The notes under the pieces are model-generated. The model had not been told where the DNA came from, ran no database searches, and saw only the letters and a list, made by a program, of their open reading frames with translations. DNA of 64,000 nucleotides from Roseiarcus sp963794655. Its GTDB lineage: Bacteria; Pseudomonadota; Alphaproteobacteria; Rhizobiales; Beijerinckiaceae. Shown one piece after another: positions 17,090 through 25,577 of this stretch. The stretch lies in the NCBI GenBank assembly GCA_963794655.1, contig CAWCEV010000006.1, positions 2,356,001-2,420,000 of the forward strand, in the 5' to 3' direction. Positions within the stretch are counted from its first letter, which is position 1, and each line of letters starts with the position of its first letter. Both the position numbers and the translations under genes were made by a program.

Positions 17090-17679
17090 CGCTTTTTCTC
17101 CATTGACTTACGCACCGCGGCAAGTGCGCGATGCAGGTGGCTTTTCACTGTTCCCACGTGCAGGCCCATCGCCGTAGCGATCTCGGGCAGTTCCATCTCT
17201 TCCACGAAACGCAGCAGGAACACGCTGCGTTGTTTACCGGGGAGGGAGGCCACGCTGTCCCATACTTGTACCAATTCCTCGCGGACGACCATGGCGGCTT
17301 CGGGGGAAATACCCGGAGACCGAAGGCGATCCGCAATGGCCCCGGCCTCGACTGCGGTGTTGCTGGCCGTTTTCCAGAACTGAAACTTGCGCGACCGGGT
17401 GTTATCGCGAATGAGATTGGTCGCGATGCGCGTCAGCCAGGTGGCGATACTGCAATCCCCGCGAAACTCGTCGCGGGCCCGGTGGGCCTTCAGAAAGCAA
17501 TCCTGGGTCACGCTTTCCGCCAGGTCAGGATCCCTGAGCGAGAGCAGAGCATAACGATAGATGCGAGACCGGTAGGTGGCGCAGAGTGTGTCGATGTCCC
17601 CAAGCTCTGCGATCATCCGGTCCCGCACGGGTGATAGCTCTCCAGCGTAGATAGGCGGCTCCAATGCTTCCATAGACAT
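17086..17679 (-). CDS. ECF-type RNA polymerase sigma factor
   Basis: A 197-residue sigma factor with region 2 ('YRYALLSLRDPDLAESVTQD', 'FRGDCSIATWLTRIATNLIR') and region 4 ('LPGKQRSVFLLRFVEEMELP', 'MGLHVGTVKSHLHRALAAVR'). Region 3 is absent, as in ECF sigmas. The AGGAAGG sequence before the ATG at 17679 supports the start. It heads a three-gene operon with the anti-sigma and an LTxxQ protein. A second LTxxQ gene lies directly upstream on the same strand, which suggests an envelope-stress circuit. ECF sigmas often drive their own operon; I could not define a promoter. Confidence 0.9.
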   Translation of the reverse strand: MSMEALEPPIYAGELSPVRDRMIAELGDIDTLCATYRSRIYRYALLSLRDPDLAESVTQDCFLKAHRARDEFRGDCSIATWLTRIATNLIRDNTRSRKFQFWKTASNTAVEAGAIADRLRSPGISPEAAMVVREELVQVWDSVASLPGKQRSVFLLRFVEEMELPEIATAMGLHVGTVKSHLHRALAAVRKSMEKKR

Positions 17680-17729
17680 GCCTTCCTGGGCAGCAGTTTA
17701 CGCCGAAAGCGCTGCCCGTAGCGGCTGGG

Positions 17730-18173
17730 TTATCGCATCATCGGACCGCGACCGGGTCCACCCATCATGTGCTCCTGCTCCAGCTCGCCGAACTTGGTCT
17801 TCTGGTCGGCGGTCAAAATGGCGTAGAACTGGGCCCGGGCTAGCGCGTGCGCAGCCATGGCTTCTCCCGACATTTGTCCCATGGTCGTAGCTGTTGACTG
17901 GATGGTGGCGGTGTCATTCGATTTGATCGCCGCTTCCATGGCCTGGTGGGCTGCACGTTCGCTGGCTCTCGAATTCTGGCGCGCCGTGGCTTCGGTGGTG
18001 AAGATGGTGGTGGCTTGCTCGACTTGAGCCGGGGTGAGGGTGAGCAGCGTGGTGTAGCGCTGGACCTCATGCTGAGCCATGGCTGCCGGCGACGGTGTAT
18101 GCGGCGGCGGAGTTTGCGCCAGGGCCATTGGTAAGAGCCCCAGGGCGGCAAAAAGCGCAAGCGACGACTTCAT
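17730..18173 (-). CDS. Exported LTxxQ (Spy/CpxP-like) small protein
   Basis: A 147-residue exported protein. A signal peptide ('MKSSLALFAALGLLPMALA') is followed by a helical domain with 'LTPAQVEQATTIF' and 'LTADQKTKFGELE', matching the paired LTxxQ/LTxxD motifs of the Spy/CpxP group. It ends in a Met/Gly-rich tail, 'HMMGGPGRGPMMR', which could bind metal. It lies 50 bases upstream of the ECF sigma gene on the same strand and is probably part of the same response. A purine-rich GGAGGAA precedes the ATG. Confidence 0.75.
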   Translation of the reverse strand: MKSSLALFAALGLLPMALAQTPPPHTPSPAAMAQHEVQRYTTLLTLTPAQVEQATTIFTTEATARQNSRASERAAHQAMEAAIKSNDTATIQSTATTMGQMSGEAMAAHALARAQFYAILTADQKTKFGELEQEHMMGGPGRGPMMR

Positions 18174-18464
18174 TTCTTCCTCCTGAATGGGTGAGATGGA
18201 TTCAATCCTTCTCGCCCCAATAGACGGCAGGCGGTGGGTTCGCGTTTACAGGCATTTAGGGAGGGGCGTGGGGTAGCGAATATAGTCCCGCAGGGCCTCC
18301 CCTGAGCTTGTCGAACTGATGAAGATTGACTGCGTCCCAGTCTCGATGAAGGGCGCAACTCAGAAAAGCGTACCTCAGCGGCTTCTGAAGCCGTCCGTAG
18401 CCACAGCATTTATGGCACGGCTAAACCCGTGCCCTTCGTCGAGAGTCTGTTCTTTGGTAGGCGG
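18174..18464. other. Intergenic region with palindromic repeats
   Basis: No gene is seen. The stretch carries a 'CCTGAGCTTGTCGAA' motif at about 18300-18314, recurrent in many bacterial intergenic regions as far as I know, and a two-hairpin repeat at 18371-18440. The left end of the IS element is probably at 18465. Confidence 0.5.
18371..18440. repeat. Bipartite palindromic intergenic repeat
   Basis: Two short hairpins lie 20 bases apart: CGGCTTC-T-GAAGCCG (18379-18393) and GGCACGG-CTAAAC-CCGTGCC (18414-18433). The wording 'CTCAGCGGCTTCTGAAGCCG' then 'GGCACGGCTAAACCCGTGCC' resembles a dispersed family I recognise from acidobacterial intergenic regions. No T-tract follows, so it is called a repeat rather than a terminator. 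Confidence 0.5.
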
Positions 18465-20088
18465 CCTGTTTTCGGTCGTCCTATCGGATCCTTCCCAGGA
18501 CTATGCAGGATGTTGCGGTAGGAGCAAGAACGCTCATTTCTCACCAGGGGTGAGGACTGGGGTGCCCATGGGTTGGAAAAGGATTGGAAAGGCCGTTCTT
18601 TCATGGCATAACTGCGTTGTCGAGACGTAGTCGTAGCGGAGAGAGGCGGCCTTTCTGATGACAGAGTGTAGCCAAGAAACGTTTGCATTTACAGCTCATT
18701 TTTCGCGTCGTGTGGAGGCCGGGTTCAATGCCGGCCGGGTGTCCACCGACGGCGGGGTATTACTGCTGCGGGAGGTGGAGCGGAAGATCCATCTGCAGGA
18801 TCGGTTGGCGGGTTGTTTCAGCGATGGGCGGTCGCCCAAGCGGATCAAACATCCGTTGTCGGAGATGCTGGCGCAGCGCATCTATGGGCTTGCTCTAGGC
18901 TACGAGGATCTCAACGACCACGAGCAGCTACGCTCCGATCCGCTGCTGGCCCTGCTCAGCGGCAAGCGAGACTTGGAACAACCGCTGGCCGGCAAGAGCA
19001 CGTTGAATCGGCTGGAGTTGGTGGGGCACAGCGCGCGTTACCACAAGACAAGCTACTCGCCCGAGGCCATCGACCGGCTGTTGGTGGAACTCTATATTGA
19101 GTCCCATAGCGCCCCGCCCATCCAGATCGTGCTCGATCTGGATGCCACCGACATCCCGCTCTATGGCCACCAGCCGGAGCGCTTCTTCCACGGCTACTAT
19201 GGCAGCTACTGTTATCTACCGCTGTATATCTTTGCCGGTGATCAGTTGCTGTGCGCGCGGCTGCGGGCGGCCAATCAAGATGCGGCGGCAGGTTCGGTGG
19301 AGGAGCTGGAGCCGATCGTGAAGCAGTTGCGTGAGCGTTGGCCCGCAGTGGCCATCGTGCTCAGAGCCGACAGTGGCTTCTGCCGCGAGGAGCTGATGCT
19401 ATGGTGCGAAGCCAACCGTGTCCAATATGCCTTCGGCCTGGCGCGCAACCAGCGACTGGGAAAGATCCTCGGTGCCCAGATGCAGCAGGCTCGCCTTCTG
19501 CATCAGAGCACCGGCAAGCCAGGGCGTGTCTTCGCCGAGTTCTCCTACAAGACCCGCACAAGCTGGTCCTGCTCACGTCGCGTCGTGGGCAAAGCGGAAT
19601 ATCTTGACAAGGGCGAGAACCCGCGCTTCGTGGTCACATCGTTAACCGCCCAGCAGTGGCCCACGCAGGATTTATACGAGAAGTTCTACTGTGCCCGCGG
19701 GGAGATGGAAAATCGCATCAAGGAACAGATGTGCCTGTTCGCCGACCGGCTCTCCACCGACGAGATGAAGGGCAACCAGCTGCGTCTGTACTTCTCTGCG
19801 CTGGCCTACACCCTGATGGAAGCCCTGCGTCGGCTGGGCCTGAAGGGAACCGAATGGGCTCAGGCCCAGGTCGATACCATCCGCCTCAAGCTGTTCAAGA
19901 TCGGCGCTATCGTGCGTTTCAGCATACGCCGTATCGTCCTCGAACTCAGTTCCACCTACCCCTGGAAGGATCTCTACGCTCACGCCTTCCACGCCCTGCG
20001 CTGCTAAAGGACCCACCAGCAATCAGACAACCACGCTTCTACCTTCCATAACCTCACCCACCAGGCGGAGCCATGGACAAAATCCAGG
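18465..20088 (+). mobile_element. IS1380-family insertion sequence
   Basis: The element holds one transposase gene. Candidate ends are CCTGTTTTCGGTCG (18465-18478) and, reading inward from the right, CCTGGATTTTGTCC (20088-20075). They match at 9 of 14 positions and share the CCT-x-x-x-TT opening typical of IS1380/ISEcp1 ends. The resulting 1624 bp is the normal family size. The 4 bases outside each end (GCGG, CTCA) differ, so no target duplication is visible. Either the ends are slightly misplaced or the copy is old or rearranged. Confidence 0.55.
18658..20007 (+). CDS. IS1380-family transposase
   Basis: A 449-residue DDE transposase, apparently full-length and uninterrupted. Family features include the N-terminal 'GRVSTDGGVLLLREVERKI', 'YGLALGYEDLNDHEQLRSDP', the first catalytic Asp region 'IVLDLDATDIPLYGHQ', 'VLRADSGFCREELMLW' and the C-terminal 'YCARGEMENRIKEQM', where the Glu completes the DDE triad. 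The ATG at 18658 is preceded by GAGAGG. The element appears capable of transposition if its ends are intact. Confidence 0.92.
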   Translation: MTECSQETFAFTAHFSRRVEAGFNAGRVSTDGGVLLLREVERKIHLQDRLAGCFSDGRSPKRIKHPLSEMLAQRIYGLALGYEDLNDHEQLRSDPLLALLSGKRDLEQPLAGKSTLNRLELVGHSARYHKTSYSPEAIDRLLVELYIESHSAPPIQIVLDLDATDIPLYGHQPERFFHGYYGSYCYLPLYIFAGDQLLCARLRAANQDAAAGSVEELEPIVKQLRERWPAVAIVLRADSGFCREELMLWCEANRVQYAFGLARNQRLGKILGAQMQQARLLHQSTGKPGRVFAEFSYKTRTSWSCSRRVVGKAEYLDKGENPRFVVTSLTAQQWPTQDLYEKFYCARGEMENRIKEQMCLFADRLSTDEMKGNQLRLYFSALAYTLMEALRRLGLKGTEWAQAQVDTIRLKLFKIGAIVRFSIRRIVLELSSTYPWKDLYAHAFHALRC

Positions 20089-20089
20089 C

Positions 20090-21769
20090 TCACGCGAGAA
20101 CAATGCCTTTTTCGAACCAAAATATCTCCACCGACCGATGCCAACACTCAATACCACCGTCATCGTACCGATCACCACACCTCGACCGCACCAATCTGCG
20201 GCTGGTGAGAAATGCTAGTCCCCCGGCCCAGGCGCTGAGGGCGCAAAGCAGCATCACGGAGTGGAATCCGGCGAGGAAGGCCTGATCGAGTATGTGCGTA
20301 GCCTCGAGACGTTGGGCCTGCGAGAGGCTTGGCGGGATCGGGATATCGTGCAGGCGGATTTGGTTGGCCTGCATCTGCTTGCGAACCTCGGACGGCAAAG
20401 TGGAATTGGCAAGGTGGCCGGTGAGGCTGGAAGCAAATCCGTGAGCGAGGACCAGGGCTAGTAGAGAAACCGCCAACAATCCGCCCAGCCGGGAAAGGGC
20501 GTTGTTGACCGCGGAGGCGATGCCGGTTTGTGTCGGGGGCACGGACGACATCACAGCGTTCGTAAGCGGCGCCACGCAGAGAGTCATTCCGACCGCCAGC
20601 AGAAGAACTGGAGGCAGAATGGATAGTGTGTAGCCATGCTGCTCGTCGAGCCAGGCGAAGGCGGCAAACCCGAAGCCCGCCAGCGCTGCTCCCATACACA
20701 ACAAGAGCCGTTCGCCCATTTTGGGAACCATCGCTCCCACCCTTGCAGAAAACAGGAACATGATCGCGATCAAAGGCACGAAAACCGCGCCGGCTGCCGG
20801 CGGAGAATAGTGCCGGACCTGTATCAAATAGAAGGGGGTCACATAGAGTGTCCCTCCCAACGCCCCGTAGAGGAGAAACGTGAGCACGTTAGGGGCGAGA
20901 AAACGCGGGATTCGGAAGAGAGAGAGCGGCATCATCGCGTTGGGACGATTCTGTTGCGAACGGAGGAAAAGGGCGAACAGGATGATTCCGCCGAAGAGTG
21001 GAACGGACACCAGGTAGTTCTGCCAACCAAACTGCGGGGCAAAGGAAAGTGCATAGATGATGGCGGCGAAGCTGAGTGTCGCGAGTGTGGCGCCAAGGCC
21101 GTCTAGTGGTTGCATTGGGGCGTCGCCCCGGGCGCGACTCTCCGGGATCCGCGGCGCCAGCAGCAGAATCACCAGCACCAGTGGAAGATTGAGGAGAAAA
21201 ATTAGTCTCCACGACCAGGCTTGCATGAGCCAACCGCCGACCACCGGTCCGATGGCGGCAAACACAGTGGTCCAACCGGACCATGTACCGATGGCGCGGC
21301 CCCGTTCCGCTTCGGGGAAAGAGGCGGAGAGGATGGAAAGACCTTGTGGGATGAGGAGTGCGGCGCCCACTCCCTGGATAGCGCGGGCTGCGATGAGTTG
21401 CCCCAAGGAAAGCGAAGCGGCACAGGCTACCGAAGCGATCGCAAAAAGTGCGACGCCCGACAAGAAGGCGCGCCGCCGGCCGTACCGGTCGCCGATCGCG
21501 CCGCCCAGCAAGAGCAACGCCGCCCCGAACAGCGCGTAGGCCTGCACCACCCATTGAATAGCCGACGAGGTGGCATGGAAGGTGGATTGGAGAGTGGGCA
21601 GGGAGACGTTGACGACCGAGCCATCCATGAAGGCGAGAGCCGAGCCCAGGGTAATGGCAATCAGGATCCACTTACGGTCGGCTTGTGCGCAGGGTGTTGC
21701 CAGATCCGCGGCGCCCATCTGGGTACAAGGTGGAACGACGTGGGACTTAGGAATGGCAAACGCGGTCAC
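20090..21769 (-). CDS. MFS drug exporter, DHA2 (14-helix) family
   Basis: A 559-residue proton antiporter of the EmrB/QacA group. Motif A 'GAIGDRYGRRRAF' follows helix 2, motif C-like 'AAIGPVVGGWL' is in helix 5, and about 14 hydrophobic helices are present. 'MDGSVVNVSLPTL' in helix 1 is the usual D1 motif region. The GTG at 21769 lacks a clear ribosome-binding site; an in-frame ATG at 21718 is an alternative. The last 35 residues ('RCGDRYDDGGIECWHRSVEI') are unlike a normal exporter tail. The stop lies 2 bases from the putative right end of the IS, so the original C-terminus may have been changed by the insertion. No partner membrane-fusion gene is adjacent. Confidence 0.82.
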   Translation of the reverse strand: MTAFAIPKSHVVPPCTQMGAADLATPCAQADRKWILIAITLGSALAFMDGSVVNVSLPTLQSTFHATSSAIQWVVQAYALFGAALLLLGGAIGDRYGRRRAFLSGVALFAIASVACAASLSLGQLIAARAIQGVGAALLIPQGLSILSASFPEAERGRAIGTWSGWTTVFAAIGPVVGGWLMQAWSWRLIFLLNLPLVLVILLLAPRIPESRARGDAPMQPLDGLGATLATLSFAAIIYALSFAPQFGWQNYLVSVPLFGGIILFALFLRSQQNRPNAMMPLSLFRIPRFLAPNVLTFLLYGALGGTLYVTPFYLIQVRHYSPPAAGAVFVPLIAIMFLFSARVGAMVPKMGERLLLCMGAALAGFGFAAFAWLDEQHGYTLSILPPVLLLAVGMTLCVAPLTNAVMSSVPPTQTGIASAVNNALSRLGGLLAVSLLALVLAHGFASSLTGHLANSTLPSEVRKQMQANQIRLHDIPIPPSLSQAQRLEATHILDQAFLAGFHSVMLLCALSAWAGGLAFLTSRRLVRSRCGDRYDDGGIECWHRSVEIFWFEKGIVLA

Positions 21770-21866
21770 TCGGTGACAATCTGCAAGACTTGAACCTCGC
21801 TTTCCTTGATTTTACGGGTGGTGGGTTGCGAGAGGGAGCTTTACAGATGGGCGTGTCGTCGCTAAG

Positions 21867-23463
21867 GTGTTTTCGGGGCCGGAAAGGTATACACCGCTGC
21901 TAAAACTTCATCTGAACGCGGTGGACTACGGCATCGTCGTCGCCTACTTTCTGGTCATCGTGCTGATCGGCCTGAGGCTGCGCCGCAGCAATAACACATC
22001 GAAACAATTTTTCGAAGCCGGGCGGTCGTTGCCCCTGGCCGTGACTGGCATTGCATTCGTGGCCGCGAATTGTGGCTCGCTGGAAGTGATGGGCATGGTG
22101 TCGACGAGCGCCAAATACGGTTGGCGCGCGGTGCATTTCTATTGGATCGGTGCGGTGCCGGCGATGGTGTTTCTGGCGTTGCTGATGATGCCCATCTACT
22201 ACCGCAGCAAGGTGCGCAGCGTTCCGGAGTTTCTGAAGGTGCGCTTTGGCGAGCCGACGCGGGTATTCAATGCTCTCTCCTTCGCGGTGCTTACGGTGCT
22301 GGTCTCGGGGGTCGGCCTGTATGCAATGGCGCTGATCCTGCAGGTGATTTTTGGGTGGAGCTTCGCGGTGGCAACGGTGATCTCAGCGGTGTTTGTCCTG
22401 GCATATATCTTGCTGGGCGGCCTGCGGGCCACCATGTACAACGAGGTGCTGCAGTTTGTTTTGATTGTTGTCGGCTTTGCGCCGCTGGCGTGGTACTCGG
22501 TTTTGTATTGCTGGGGAAAACCGGGACATATCTGGGCCGGGATGCAAGCGGTGGATCCGCACGCAGCAACCATGGACGGGCTGGGAGTGATCTTCGGTCT
22601 CGGCTTTGTGTTGAGCTTCGGCTACTGGTGTACCGATTTTGTCCTGATCCAGCGGGGGCTGGCGGCACGCGATCTTTCCACCGCGTCAGGCACTCCGTTG
22701 GTGGCGGCAGGAGTGAAACTCTTCTTCCCTCTCCTGGTGGTCGTTCCCGGTGTGGCGGCGGCTGCGATTCTTCCCGCCAGCTCTCTCCGGCCGCTTCGAC
22801 CTGGCGCTACCGTCGATGCTGGAACGCTATTATCCTCATGGTTTGCTGGGTCTGGGCGTGACCGCGGTGCTGGCCAGTTTCATGTCGGGGATGGCGGGCA
22901 ATATTTCCGCGTTCAATACGGTTTGGACCTACGACCTGTACCAGGCCCACCTGGCCAAGGGGCGCAGTGACGCCCACTATCTCCTGGTCGGGCGTATCGC
23001 AACCGTGGTGGCTACCGTGCTCAGCGTCGGGACCTCATTTGTGGTCTTGCGCTTCAATAACCTGATGGATTACGTGCAGATGCTGTTCTCCATCTTCAAC
23101 GCGCCTTTGTTCGCGACCTTCCTGCTGGGTATGTTCACCGGCTGGGCTACCCCAACGGGCGCGCTTACGGGGTTGGTCTGCGGTACATTGGCATCGTTCG
23201 GGCATTGGCTGCTGTATCAGGAAGGAATCTTGAAGTATGGCAGCGATATGACCGCCAGCTTTTACGGCGCCGGGGTCGGGTGGCTGGCTTGCTTCTTCAT
23301 CACCATCGCAGTCAGCCTGGTGACGAGAAAGAGTCTGGCTACGGTACCTGCGTATCGGCCGCCAGGGATACGTGCGGGAGCGGGAAGCCTGCCTTTGCCT
23401 TTGTTGCTTTCGGCTGCGGGGATATTGCTGGCCCTGGTTGTGCTTAACTTCATCTTTGCTTAG
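21867..23463 (+). pseudogene. Sodium:solute symporter (SSS family), one frameshift
   Basis: The first part (21867 to about 22790) gives SSS helices 'DYGIVVAYFLVIVLIGLRLR', 'SLPLAVTGIAFVAANCGS' and 'LLGGLRATMYNEVLQFVLIV', the last being the family's G-G-L-x-A-x-x-x-x-E/D signature. After about 22790 the reading must move to another frame to give 'GRFDLALPSMLERYYPHGLL', 'MAGNISAFNTVWTYDLYQ' and the C-terminal helices. Loss of one TC unit in a TCTCTC run at about 22778-22786 would explain it. Restored, the protein is about 530 residues, normal for sodium/glucose-type symporters. The stop lies 14 bases before the GH36 gene, which suggests uptake of the released sugar. Confidence 0.8.
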
Positions 23464-23477
23464 CAGGGTGGTGTGCG

Positions 23478-25550
23478 ATGAGATGCAAGATTGTGGCGGT
23501 CGTAGGGTTGTTGCTTTCTGCTTCGGGTGGGTTCAGTCAAAGCTGGACGATTGGCAATGAGAAAATCGAACGCACGATTATGTTTGACCCGGCGACGGGC
23601 CTGGGCACCCAACGGCTCACCGATCTCACCACGCACACGGACCTAATCCCTTCAGGTAAGGCTCTCCGGAGGCCTGCTGTCGAATTTTCCTTCGTCTGCA
23701 ATGGGCAGAGTCTGAATGGATCGACGTTCCGGCTGGTTAAGGCCGACGAAGGCAGGTTGCCAGGTGGAAAATCTCTCACCGTGCTTCTCGAGAGCAAGAC
23801 GCTCCCTCTTCAGGTCTCCGTCGTCTACCAGGTTTACGATGGACAGCCGGCCATAAGGAAGTGGCTGGTACTGAAGAATACCGGCACGGCGCCTTTGCAT
23901 GTTTCCCATCTCAGTATCGAATCCATCTCGCCGAGTGTCGGGCTTTCCAACGAGACGATTTTAAATGCTCAGTACGGCGCGGTGCCGAGGGAGACGTTTT
24001 ACACCGGCCGGTCAGAGGATGCGGGATTATTTGTCTCCAACGCGCGCACCGGTGATGGATTTGCGATCGTCAGCGAAGTTCCCGGTTATATGAAGCGGAC
24101 GGAAATCAATGGCTGGTACGATCCGGGCCGGGTGGGTATTGGGGTTTTATACGATACGGATCTGATGCCCTTTGAGCGGACGCTCGCGGCGGGAGCTGAG
24201 TTTAAGACGGCCGCTACCTCCCTGATCTCGTTTCGCAATGGCGATGGATTCCATGATCCTCATTGGGTACTTCCCTCTTACACATCCGCGGTTCTGCAGC
24301 GGAAGTCTGTAGCTCACGGCGCACCGTGGATGTACAACACCTGGGAACCGTTCGAACGGGGTATCAATCGCGACATCACGCTTCAGCTGATCAAAGTAGC
24401 TGGAGACATGGGGATGGATATCTTTACCATCGACGACGGCTGGCAGCAGGAATATGGCGAGAACACGGTGGATCCCAAAGCTTTTCCTGGTGGGCTTGAC
24501 TCCATCCGCGAAGCCGTGGAAGCCAGGGGGATGCGTTTGGGGTTGTGGATTCCCATGGCAGCGATCGGGCTCAAGACTCCGGATTACCGGCACCACCCGG
24601 AGTGGGCGGCGCTCGATCAATCGGGCAAGCCGAAACTGACCTCCACCATGGGCGGCTCCAAGGTGGTGATGTGTCTGGCATCACCTTTTCAGGACGCGGC
24701 CGCGGATCGAATCAATGATGCCATCGAGCGCTTCCATTTGGCGTACGTGAAGCTTGACCTTACGACCATCTTCAACGCATATGGTGAAGCTCCCGGATGT
24801 TGGGCAAAAGGCCACTATCACGGTGACTGGGCCGAGTCTCTGAACATGATCTATGAAGGGATCAGCCAGGTTACCAGCAAGGTCTATGAAAAACATCCGG
24901 ATGTACTTCTTGACCTGACGTTCGAGCTGTGGGGTCAAAAACACGTGATCGATGCAGGGTTGTTGGCGGCGGGTGATCTGGATTGGATGAGCAATGTCAG
25001 TGATGCTCAGCCCGATTCCGCCGGGACGGTACAGGCGCGCATGCTGCTGTACGAACGGGCGCCTTCGATGCCGGTCGAAAGCATGCTCATTGGAAATCTA
25101 CACGCAGATGTGCCGAATGCGCAGGAGACGTTTGCGACTGCGATTGGGTCTGCCCCGCTGCTGCTGGGTGATTTGCGCAAGCTGAGCGCGGCGGATCAGC
25201 AGTGGTACCACGACCACATTGCGTGGTTTAAGCAGCTTAGAAAAAATACAGAGATCAACCAGAGCTTTTTCCCGCTGGGGAATTGGCGTCAGCCTTCTAC
25301 GGCATCGTGGGATGGGTTCGCCCGCCTATCACGTTCGGGCGATGGGGTGATCGCGGTGTTTCATAACAAATCGGATGATTCGGTGGTGATTCATTTGCCG
25401 CTCATACCAGAAGGTAAGTTTGCGGTGCACTCCGTGGTGAGCGGCAGGGATTTCGGCACGCTAACGAGGGAGGACTGGATCCGCGGTGTGCCGGTTCCTT
25501 TTGTTGGATCGCAGACGGTCGAGATCCTCGAAGTCAAGGCGGTCCGATGA
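23478..25550 (+). CDS. Exported GH36-family alpha-galactosidase-like enzyme
   Basis: A 690-residue enzyme with a signal peptide ('MRCKIVAVVGLLLSASGGFS'). An N-terminal beta-supersandwich precedes a TIM barrel with 'IFTIDDGWQQEYGENTVDPK', the GH36/GH27-like W-x-x-x-x-G-D region. The likely nucleophile is D427 in 'YVKLDLT' and the likely acid/base is D509 in 'SNVSDAQPD'. This matches retaining alpha-galactosidases and alpha-N-acetylgalactosaminidases of GH36, though the exact sugar is not readable. A GGTGGTG precedes the ATG. It follows the SSS symporter by 14 bases, so the two are probably one operon. It is convergent with the beta-helix gene. Confidence 0.8.
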   Translation: MRCKIVAVVGLLLSASGGFSQSWTIGNEKIERTIMFDPATGLGTQRLTDLTTHTDLIPSGKALRRPAVEFSFVCNGQSLNGSTFRLVKADEGRLPGGKSLTVLLESKTLPLQVSVVYQVYDGQPAIRKWLVLKNTGTAPLHVSHLSIESISPSVGLSNETILNAQYGAVPRETFYTGRSEDAGLFVSNARTGDGFAIVSEVPGYMKRTEINGWYDPGRVGIGVLYDTDLMPFERTLAAGAEFKTAATSLISFRNGDGFHDPHWVLPSYTSAVLQRKSVAHGAPWMYNTWEPFERGINRDITLQLIKVAGDMGMDIFTIDDGWQQEYGENTVDPKAFPGGLDSIREAVEARGMRLGLWIPMAAIGLKTPDYRHHPEWAALDQSGKPKLTSTMGGSKVVMCLASPFQDAAADRINDAIERFHLAYVKLDLTTIFNAYGEAPGCWAKGHYHGDWAESLNMIYEGISQVTSKVYEKHPDVLLDLTFELWGQKHVIDAGLLAAGDLDWMSNVSDAQPDSAGTVQARMLLYERAPSMPVESMLIGNLHADVPNAQETFATAIGSAPLLLGDLRKLSAADQQWYHDHIAWFKQLRKNTEINQSFFPLGNWRQPSTASWDGFARLSRSGDGVIAVFHNKSDDSVVIHLPLIPEGKFAVHSVVSGRDFGTLTREDWIRGVPVPFVGSQTVEILEVKAVR

Positions 25551-25577
25551 GGGACGGCCGGTAGGAAAATTGCGAGG

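Noticed and set aside
21765..21777. GTCAC-TCG-GTGAC inverted repeat at the exporter start as an operator
   Set aside because: Only 5-bp arms, overlapping the start codon, with no second copy or regulator gene nearby.
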